64,000 bases of DNA, taken from the NCBI GenBank assembly GCA_030765065.1, contig CM060990.1, forward strand, positions 498,284,190-498,348,189, given 5' to 3'. The position numbers and the translations under genes were made by a program. Position 1 is the stretch's first letter. Each line of letters begins with the position of its first letter. This document shows positions 55,757 to 64,000 of the stretch, one piece after another. Origin of the DNA: Deroplatys truncata (lineage: Eukaryota > Arthropoda > Insecta > Mantodea > Mantidae). A model generated the notes under the pieces. The model worked only from the letters and a program-made list of their open reading frames with translations. It was not told the DNA's origin and ran no database searches.

Positions 55757-57591
55757 TGTACCAAGCATGCGCAAAGTGAGAAACACCAATGACTACAGAG
55801 GTCATCTACAGCCAGTACATCCTCGTCATAAGAGGCAACAGAGTATTGTACAGTGTAATTTTGCTGCAAACAAGAGAGGACTACAGAGTCGTTTCTTAAA
55901 GCGAATGTACCACTAGAGAAATTGGAGCACCTTGCTATTAAAGAATGGATGAATGAATTCATTGAAGATATGTTGAATAGATTACTGCCGAAGTTATATT
56001 ATAATTCTCATACTACTGCAGCAGCAGCAGCATTTGTCACTAGAAACGGAACTTTATAACATTAATTCCTAACATCTCTTTTTTAACAGGTGCTGGAAAT
56101 TTGCCACATGTTAGATTGATAAGAGAGAAGTACGTTCCACTGCTGAGAAATGAAAAAGATCAACAAGTGAAAGAAGCAGTCTGTGGCCAGAAGGTTATGA
56201 AACTATGGGACGAAATGACAGATTGGTTGGGTCAATGTGTATTTGTCATGTTATTTTGCCCTCTTGAACCAGAAATAGAGTTGTATGCTGCTGATGTACA
56301 TATTCTGGAAGCAGCTGATACAAAATCATGTACCAGGGCAATACTTAATTCTGTACAGAAGTACCCTATTAACTATGACAATAACTTGGGACTGGTAAGT
56401 GTCACAGTGCAAAATACATGACAAAGGCTTCAGTTGCTGACTGTCTTCCTCGAAGAGGGAGTAGTTCACATTCAGTGTTGGGCACACCGGCTAAATTTGG
56501 TGGGATGCATATTCATGAAAGAACTGATGAAACTTAATGCAGTGGTGGCTAAAGTTAAAGCTGTGTTTCTCAATACAAGAAAAAGCACCTGTATGTTGAA
56601 TTTCTAACAGGAAAGTATCCACCTGAGAAACCTATACTGTTTCCAGCCAGTGCTGACAAGATGGAATGCTTGGTTTGAGGCCATTTTCTAATTTTGAAGC
56701 ATCTTCGTGATATAATTAAGTTCGTGCAATTAGAAAATTTGGATTTTGTCAGCAATGTTGGTATCCATTTCATGCAATCACTGACGAATGATTGAAATTG
56801 AGTTTTATTTATGGACGCTCTTTAACTACTATGGTTCTTAGCATCCCATTCTATATTGGGCATGAAAGACCGACAATTTTGCTCAGAGGCCTCTTTATCA
56901 GGCTTGAGGTTCTTTTATGCACCGTAAATCTATAACATGGGACCACCGGCTTTACTTCCCTTCAGAAGGAAGCCATGCTAAGGATTTTTACGCCCGAAAA
57001 AAATCCATTGTCCTCCGCCAGGTTAGAACCCACGACCTCGGGAACTAGAGGCTAGCATGGTAACCACTACACCATGGAGGACGACAAAACCAATGATGAG
57101 GTATAATTTCGGCAGAGGCAACATTCGTTAAGGAACATGCCAATGATTTAGTGGAATACATCACTGAACTAGAAGGCTCTTCATACCCAACAAGTCCTAC
57201 ACTTTATGGAGAACTCAGGGAAATATTTAAAAATTTCAAAGTAGCAAAAGAAGGGAATTTTTATAGTAAAACAGAAAATAAGCTAAATTGCATCAGAAGT
57301 GCAGATGTTCAAGATGTTAGATCAGCTGTGAAAAACACTGCATTAGAATTTGCAAAATTGCAGTTACTGATGTTTGAAGACCCTGCTAATAAGTTGTATT
57401 CAGCACTTGAAGTGTTTAGTCCAGTGTTCATCATTAACAGTAATGTCGATTCAGCGCTAGCTAAAAAAGTGAAGTCTATTCCATTCTTTAAACACGAGAA
57501 TGATTCAGTGATCACAAAAGGGTACAGTGAACTTCAAAGCAAACCAATCAAATTATGTTACAAGATAGAAAAATAAATATTGTTAAAGTTC
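55757..57591 (+). pseudogene. CGGBP1-like hAT transposase, broken, with SINE inside
   Basis: The end of a BED finger (CTKHAQSEKHQ near 55757-55790) is followed by SFLKANVPLEKLEHLAIKEWM near 55880-55950. After a presumed intron ending TTTTTTAACAG at about 56089, AGNLPHVRLIREKYVPLLRNE follows and then the RNase-H-like core: LWDEMTDWLGQCVFVMLF near 56205-56260 and LYAADVHILEAADTKSC. Shifted frames give SAKYMTKASVADCLP and the hAT hallmark HIQCWAHRLNLVG near 56470-56508. Beyond the SINE, ATFVKEHANDLVEYITELEGSS and a 141-codon frame from 57151 to the stop form the C terminus. Several stops and frameshifts are present, so it is a transposon relic rather than a domesticated gene. Confidence 0.8.
56793..57091 (-). 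repeat. SINE-A copy 1, tRNA-derived
   Basis: Read on minus it has an A-box-like TGGTGTAGTGGTTACC (57058-57074), a B-box-like GGTCGTGGGTTCTAACC (57021-57037), a ~200-bp body and a 3' end with the hairpin GGATGCTAAGAACC...AGCGTCC (56813-56846) followed by an AATAAAACTCAA tail. AATGAT flanks it on both sides (56787-56792, 57092-57097), a short TSD. It interrupts the hAT transposase relic. Confidence 0.85.
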
Positions 57592-57935
57592 TGAGCATGC
57601 TTGACAGTCATCTTGAGTTTAATGGCAGAGCTGTCCAGTCAGTGTGATATCCATGTGCTAATGTTGAATGTAAATGTTTCTTTTCTTGCTACTCAGGAAT
57701 TTTGAGCAACTTGTGTTGCAACATGAAAAAAGAAGAAAATGCAAACATTATGGCAATGTTCTCCTTTGACAACTAGAAAACACAACATAATGTATTTTTC
57801 CTTTATGGTATTATGGCCATTTCAGTGAGATTTAACAGTCAGTCATTGTGATATCGGTGTGCTAATGTTGACTGTGAAATTTTCTTTTCTTGCTACTCAG
57901 GAGCTTTGAGCAACTTGTGTTGCAACAGGAAAGTT
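57592..57935. repeat. Diverged tandem duplication, ~205-bp unit
   Basis: GTGTGATATCCATGTGCTAATG near 57645 and GTGATATCGGTGTGCTAATG near 57846 begin two units that share TTTTCTTGCTACTCAGGA, TTGAGCAACTTGTGTTGCAAC and, beyond the SINE in the second unit (58244-58320), GACAATGTTCTCCTTTG and TAGAAAA. The first unit runs about 57640-57835, the second 57843-58320 minus the SINE. Confidence 0.8.
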
Positions 57936-58236
57936 AAAATTAAATTGAGTTTTATTTATGGACGCTGTTTAACTACTATGGTCCTTAGCGTTCCATTCTA
58001 TATTGGGCATGAAAGACCAGAAATTTTGTTCAGAGGCCTCTTTATCAGGCTTGAGGTTCTTTTACGTGCCGTAAATCTACAACACGGGACCACCGGCTTT
58101 ACTTCCCTTCCAAAGGAAGCCATGCTAAGGATTTTTACACTCGAAAAAAATCCATCGCCCTCCGCTGGGTTTGAACCCGCGACCTTGGGAACTAGAGGCT
58201 AGCATAGTACCACTAGTCCACGGAGGACGACGGATG
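57936..58236 (-). repeat. SINE-A copy 2, tRNA-derived
   Basis: The same layout as copy 1 and closely similar. The B box GGTCGCGGGTTCAAACCC is at 58167-58184. The 3' hairpin GAACGCTAAGGACC...ACAGCGTCC is at about 57961-57993. GGAAAGT flanks it at 57929-57935 and 58237-58243. It is inserted within the second unit of the ~205-bp tandem duplication. Confidence 0.85.
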
Positions 58237-58320
58237 GGAAAGTGACAATGTTCTCCTTTGCCAGTTAGAAAAAAGAATGTTTTGTATTTTTCTTTCATAT
58301 TATGCCTTCTTCAGTGATAA

Positions 58321-61300
58321 TTGAATGATAAAAACATGTGTTTTTTTAAATAAAACTCCACACTGTTCTTCAATAATGTATTTACATGAATAAGTACCTT
58401 TAAAATCCCAAAATATAATAAAAATTAGTAAAAATAATGCAAAATTCTGAAAAAATAACCCCAATTTCCACCAAAAAATAAGACAAAAAACACAGGTCCC
58501 TATCAATGTGTTAGACATCCTCCCAGCAAGTTGGTGTGGGTATCAGATAAGTTTTTGAGAACTTTAAATGAGTCTGTAATAAACTGAAAAAAATATAAAG
58601 AAAAATGGTCTTTAGTAATCCCTGTCTAATAGTACTAATTTGAAGAGTCAACTATGTTACATTATCTGTATATACATAAAATGCATATGTTTTAACAGAT
58701 TCAGGAACTAAGGCATGCTTTTAAAAAAAGACTCTGGTAAGGGCTTTGTATGCTATGATTGTTATTACTTTAGTGCTTATCACTGTTTTAAATCCTTTAT
58801 GCACAATGAGGCTTAGGAGCGTTGGATACACACATCAATATTATTAGTTATGAATGTAACTGGAGATAGTACAAAATTGGGTATATGCACTTGCAGTACT
58901 GTATATGGTATTTTAAAAAGAAAGTTTAACTATCCTATAAATGGAGGATAGGGAAAGAAAACCTAAAGAAGTAATATGTGAAAAGTGATAAAAGCTAAAA
59001 GAATTTGTAAAAAATAGTAAACACCATACCTATCTAATGAACTAATAAAAACTATGCATTACAAGTGCACATAATATACTCCACTCAAACTGTAAATGAG
59101 GAAAGATGAACTTGTACCACAATGAACAGAAATGAAAATTATAATCACTGCAATTATATGCAGCAAATCATATTAGTTAAGATTTTGTATGATGTAAAAC
59201 TGTATGCGTTATCTGTCAATATGCTTGAGAAAATGTTACTGTAATGCACATTCAAAGCCCTTCACTGCAACAGTCATGAGAATTGGTATATGTGCATGCT
59301 GAAGTTCAAATTATGTTCTGTGCACATTAAAAACTCTAGAAATCATTGTGAACTATAGGTGACAGGAATCTCAAAAGGTACAAGCTTTAGCATATCACTA
59401 AACTATTAGTGAGAGGAAGCTGTAAAACACAAAATGGGTTCAAATGTTTTGATCTGTGAAAAAGAAATGAATGTAGTTAGCATATAACTAATAATAGCAA
59501 GAGTTGAAGTGAATACATTAAGTGCTAGAGAAATATGTTTGCATCAATATGTAAACACGTGAAATAATGCCTGTTCATAAACATTCACGTAATCACAACA
59601 CAGTGTCATATGATGAAACAATGTTGCTGGCTTGAAGATGTCAGCTTGCAGCTATCTTCATAAAAATGCTGCCCTTACATATGAGAGCTTGAAGCAGTGA
59701 AGAATGTTTCTGGTAATTTTTCTTCTACTTCTTCTTTCTTCTTCAACTGTACTGTGTGGTGGTGTTGGTGATGAGGGACTATTCTACTATACTCTGTTAT
59801 ATGGTAAAAAGTGCCGACTGAATGGTTTTCTTGTAATTTTTATTCCGAGTGCGCTGTGAGTGGTATTAGCAGTAGAAGTGGTGGTAGGCTGTGAAATGAC
59901 ATGTCGAAGTTTGGCCTTCTTCAGACAGATGGGCATTGAAATGTTGAAAATTGATTGTCAGGATGGTGATGAAATGATGTAAGGTCAGGCTTGGTGTAGG
60001 CAGCAGGGGAGCAATGCCCAAAAGAGATGAATGACACACATGATTATACCCAAAACTTTGTGTGGGAGTGTAGTCATAAATGATGATGGATTGTGTTCTT
60101 GGAGGTGGCAGTGAAGGCAAATTTTCTAAAATTATCACTGAATATAAACTGGATGGTTGCAGTAAATGCGCGTCTTTTAGAATTATGACAGAGGATGATC
60201 GTGTTTATCAGTATGGGCATTCTTGATCCTGCATGTCTCCATGTGACATGTGTCAAGCAACGTAAACCCCTTCCCTTCTCATTTGCTGTTACAACACATT
60301 ACCAGTCTTCTAACTTAGTGGTGGTACACTATTCTATGCAATTTCAAGATGTATTCCACAATAGCTGGTCGGACATTTAGGAAAGAATGGGCTCTTTCAT
60401 ATTTTGTAACACACAAAGATGCTGCAATGTACTGTATGTGAATATTATATATATATATACACTGAATTTATTACCAACTCCATTTCCCCCAATTGGAGGC
60501 TGTCATAAACAATGCATAAACAACAAAAGGATATACATACATAATTGAAATTGTAAACAATACAAATAACTGTTAACGAAATTGCAACTGTATAAAACAC
60601 TAGCTAAAAATAATATAATATACAAATATATTATATACAAATGGCCTTACCTAAAACAAACAAGTTAACGTACCTATAAACAATTTTTCAATATTACTAG
60701 TAACCCTTTAATAACACTGAGAGCTACTGCTTTAAAAAATGAATTATTAATTTATACTTTCTGCAAAATGATACAAAAAGGTATGGGATAGTACCCCTGG
60801 CCCCAATTAGTAACCCAATGTCAAATTGAAGCTAGGTGATATTTGTTTACTTATAACTGTATATATTGATTGTTGTTTGTTAATTTTTCCTGCAGGCTTA
60901 TAAGTGATATACTTATTTCTTCAATTGGATAAGAAGTATGAGATATTTTGAGTTTCAAACTTTTATTATATGAATAATGAATAAAGCAGTTGATTTTGTT
61001 TTGTCACTTAATGCATACCTTGGAAATAAATAAGCATTTCTAGCTTTTCAAAACTAAGAATCATATTACAGCACTGCTCCAACAGAGTGGTAGCCAAGTT
61101 TTATTAAAAGGATCCCTCCATGGCCCTCCTCCCTGGATGTGACACGTCGCTTGCCCATACCCGATGTTGATGATAGTGGTTGTGATGGTAAGAGTGATGA
61201 ACTATGATAGATATCACGTCACTGTGGGTTGTGCTCTGACATTGTGCTATGTCTGAGGAATTTATGTAACAAATGAATGTTGAAGGTGTAGTGGGGCCCT

Positions 61301-61771
61301 GTCAATTATATTTGCTCCATATAATGCTGAGGTTCTCCATGGAACTTGATTGTAGTGAGCAATGATACTAAAAACAAGAAACATATTAAGTATCAGGTAA
61401 TTTCCAATGATGTTTGCAGAATGTGTTCACTCAAAAATATGATGTTAGCATTTTCTTTTTCTTCCATATATGAGTAATTCCATCCATTCCAATCTTCCAT
61501 TCCATCTTATTGTATCAACATTTTAACATGCAACAGAAACTTCTTATGTTTCTGGTGTAAGTCACATCATGTTTTGTGGCAGTAGAACTAGCAGAAGCTT
61601 GACACACGGGGAGTGAAAAGTTAACAAATTGCCACACTTATGACACAACCTATACCAAAAGCACAAGAAGTTTCTGCAATAGATAACGGCTGTGAAAACC
61701 TACATACCTATTTTAACATGTGATATTCTCTTTGAAACATACATGTGAACTTCAAGATAATACTTTAAATC
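58321..61771. other. AT-rich non-coding stretch
   Basis: No gene supported. A short (AT)n run lies near 60448-60460. The open frames are short and lack family features. Confidence 0.5.
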
Positions 61772-62693
61772 AGGCATTGCAAATTTTGGTCTTGTGAGAC
61801 AGTGCCTGACTTCTGATGCAACTTCCACGTTACAACATCCCTCTCCTCGCTAACCCCCCCCCTCTAGCTTAGGCAGCCTTATCAGCGGTGACTCAGTTCT
61901 TTATCTGAGTAGTGCATGTTCTACTGACAGAAATGTTTTCAAAACCATAAAAACGTCTATTTAGGGCTGTATGGGAGGAGAAGTATATTTTCTGTAGTCA
62001 AAATGAGAATGTGAGATGCTTATTGTTCTCCAAAGTATTAATGGGTGTCAACAGCAGCAATATGCAATGACAATATGTGAAATGTTACAAACGTCATGCT
62101 ACGATATCAGCTAAGTTTAATAGTTTGATACTTACTTGATGTGCAAATTAAACGTAATTCATATTGTGGCATAATATGAGATATTAGACTTCCTCAATGA
62201 ATGTAACAGTCATAATTTGATTTTCTATATAACTGCAGTTGTGTATAAATCCATGGAGTCGATTATCATGACCATTTCATTTGTTATTTTAGGACAGGAA
62301 GAGACAAGAGCTTTACGATACTTAAAGGAAGCACACTTGAGCAAATATAATAGACATGATGATATACAAGTTCAAACTCCAACTGTGATTCAAAAGCAGC
62401 TGCTTGCAAGCTATCATATGGCTTGGAAAAGCAATGAAAACCTTTTACAATGGGAGTCTATAAAATTCTGTCTATGTGATGTCTTTAAAATAATATGTCC
62501 TCAACAAGTAGATGCTTTTCAAAATATATGTTTGAAAACGATATTAAAAAATAAAGTTAAGGAGTTTGTAAACTACTCTCTCTAGCACTATATGAGACAA
62601 CAGACATACATAACAAGGCTCAGTTAGTAAACCTCATTTGTGGTGTTAACGAAAATCTCTATGTACACGAATATCTTTTGAATCTTCTAACCC
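61772..62693 (+). mobile_element. ZBED-type hAT transposon, 5' part, cut by piggyBac
   Basis: A possible hAT-style end (CAGGCATTGCAAATTTT at about 61772) lies 180 bp before a broken BED-finger/hAT transposase. Reading stops at 62693 where piggyBac copy 2 is inserted at TTAA. The remainder should lie beyond that insertion, outside the window. The 5' end call is tentative. Confidence 0.6.
61953..62693 (+). pseudogene. ZBED5/GTF2IRD2-like hAT transposase, N-terminal part
   Basis: Exon 1 carries a degraded BED finger: LFRAVWEEKYIFCSQNENVRC at about 61958-62020, where the second Cys reads Phe, then QYVKCYKRH with a stop before it. A 170-bp intron fits at 62123-62292: it starts GTTTGA, ends TTATTTTAG, and the flanking frames agree (phase 1). 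Exon 2 gives QEETRALRYLKEAHL, QLLASYHMAWK near 62395-62430, CDVFKIICPQQVDAFQ near 62477-62523 and, after a frame change, LYETTDIHNKAQLVNLICGVNEN near 62585-62655, the first catalytic region (LDESTD...AQL.IF.RGV.E.F) of this hAT branch. Confidence 0.75.
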
Positions 62694-62697
62694 TTAA
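62694..62697. repeat. TTAA target site of piggyBac copy 2
   Basis: TTAA abuts CCCTCCGTCAGGCGCGCGC, the same terminus as copy 1. The right-hand TTAA is outside the window. Confidence 0.9.
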
Positions 62698-64000
62698 CCC
62701 TCCGTCAGGCGCGCGCTTTGGTAGAACGCCGTTAGTCGCGCGGAGCCTAGTAGACCTGCACTATATTTTTGTTGTTATTGTTTGTATTTTTGTTTTTTTT
62801 TCGTTTATTTTCTTTTTTCCTGTTTTTACCTTTATTTAGATTAAGCGTACAAGGCTTTCATTAATAGGTATTATCTTACAACATAAAAATACAAGCTAAA
62901 ATATGAGTACATATATGTTATAAACTGTATTACAGTAAGTATAAAGAAATACATTGCCATTTCCAGGTATACATACAACTTGTAATTTCAAATGTTCAGT
63001 TACTCAGAATCATCTGCTATTTCACCCGTGTTTTCCCCGACTAAGCAACTATCGCAAATAATTTTAGCATGTTTGCTCAAACACAGGAGGGTGTTGCATT
63101 TACCACATGCATATTTAGTTTTGCAGTTCATTTTGTCTTTGTTGCTGGGTTCACATCATTTCCTTTTCAATGTGCATAGTGGTGTATTTGACAATTCATC
63201 TACTCCAGATTCTTCAGGTTTATATTTTGTCAAAAGTCCTTTCAAATCATCAGATAGATTTGATGCTGTTGCTCTCCTTTGTAGCTGTTGCAACAGTAAA
63301 GTTGTCTTTTGCGCAATTCATTCACCAGCGATACACTGGTAAAAAAATTATCTGCAGTAACATTTCGTCCAGTGCCAGAGATTGGTTCAGTTAGTTTCAG
63401 CACTACAGCCTCTGCCGAATTAGTTTGCAAATTGGGTCCGTCCGGCTGCTGTCCACAATAAATCTCCATGTTAGTTGTATAAAACAGTTTTGCATCACTC
63501 AAACAGAATATCTTTATGCCATACTTGTTTGGCTTGGATGGTATATATTGTCTAAAAGCACATCGACCACGAAATGCCGGCAACTGTTCGTCGACAGTGA
63601 CACTTTGTCCAAGAGAATAATGGTTCTGACAGTTGTTCAGAAACAATGTAAACATTTCTCTAACAACGGCCAATTTATCCAATCTTCGTCGCTCCAGTCT
63701 TGAGCTTTTGTCATCAAAGTGAATACAGCGTATTAGAAAACTGAATCTTTTTGGACATAGTCATTCGGAATAGAGGAATTCCAAGATCGGTTCTCCAAAA
63801 CTCGTGAATATTCTGGTGTCCACCACGAAAAATTCCTGCCAGGTACAATAAGCCTAGGAAAGCTTTTATTTCTATTACATCTGTAGATCTGCTGTCTCTT
63901 TCAACATCAAATTTGTGCTGCACAATACTAATGTAAGTATTTAGGCTTTCAACAATCAAATCAACTATATCTTCGGTAACAAAAAGGTTCCAACAATCAA
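62698..64000 (-). mobile_element. piggyBac-like transposon, copy 2, internally deleted, runs off the window
   Basis: Same terminus and order as copy 1 (8380-10841) and very similar throughout. Relative to copy 1 it lacks 427 bases, the stretch equivalent to 8996-9422, joined at a shared AAAG (63298-63301). The transposase lies on minus. The right end is beyond base 64000. Confidence 0.92.
62999..64000 (-). pseudogene. piggyBac transposase copy 2, broken and internally deleted
   Basis: From the window end downwards it reads the region before the first Asp, then (63682-63242) VTVDEQLPAFRGRCAFRQYIP, EIYCGQQPDGP, and GRNVTADNFFTSVSLVNELRKRQ with the second Asp. The deletion then removes the third-Asp region and RRWPM block, and its length (427) also shifts the frame. 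The Cys-rich tail (CGKCNTLLCLSKHAKIICDSC near 63112-63050) is in frame with the stop at 63000 and better kept than in copy 1. A two-base loss near 63745-63753 breaks the frame upstream. It cannot encode an active transposase. Confidence 0.9.

Noticed and set aside
48958-55757. One hAT gene with a 6.8-kb intron joining the two BED-finger halves.
   Set aside because: The 48.8-kb finger continues past the join on its own (VVYRQLQ), so the two pieces overlap rather than complement each other.
57021-57074. A tRNA gene on minus.
   Set aside because: A and B boxes are present but the arms do not pair, and the segment recurs with a SINE body and TSDs.

Overview
The window reads as a repeat-dense, AT-rich stretch of a large arthropod genome, probably an insect. 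The transposon mix (piggyBac, mariner, Tc1, Tigger/pogo, hAT, an I-group LINE with RNase H, a CR1/Jockey-like LINE, a Penelope-like element, tRNA-derived SINEs), short introns inside transposase fossils and long microsatellites all point that way. The species cannot be fixed from the sequence. I found no convincing host gene, rRNA, functional tRNA or CRISPR array, so the window is probably intergenic or lies in a long intron.

Layout. 1-1402: 3' half of a Tigger/pogo transposon. 1650-2270: an unidentified transposon-like protein relic. 4852-5598: a large inverted repeat made from a Tc/mariner-type transposase 3' end. 7213-8300: 3' half of a Penelope-like element with a GIY-YIG domain, followed directly by piggyBac copy 1 (8380-10841). 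11213-12284: non-autonomous hAT element. 13730-14590: inverted, short copy of a composite minisatellite element. 16876-18102: Tc1 fossil. 21305-24552: decayed Tigger-like element. 26735-28038: short TTAA-bounded piggyBac remnant. 30240-32520: LINE fossil.

33600-46953 is a stack of nested insertions. A CR1/Jockey-like LINE (ORF1 with an SGNH-like domain, then endonuclease and RT) carries a SINE piece, a 570-bp inverted-repeat element (35943-36512), mariner 1 (37113-38400) and mariner 2 (38576-45919). Mariner 2 is itself split by a 6.0-kb LINE on the minus strand (39587-45598). That LINE has two long open frames, all expected catalytic motifs and an 11-bp target-site duplication, so it is the youngest and best preserved element here and the only one that looks possibly functional.

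48.6-58.3 kb holds fragments of CGGBP1-like hAT genes, a ~12-copy, ~121-bp tandem array joined to a dispersed core module, and two SINE families. 61.77-62.69 kb is a ZBED-type hAT fossil cut by piggyBac copy 2, which runs off the window end.

Points most worth a second look: (a) the composite minisatellite-plus-core element, present in three places; (b) the hairpin shared by the I-group LINE 3' end and the 3' end of SINE-A, suggesting a LINE/SINE partnership; (c) the datable insertion stack; (d) the two related piggyBac copies, one shortened by a 427-bp deletion at a 4-base microhomology.
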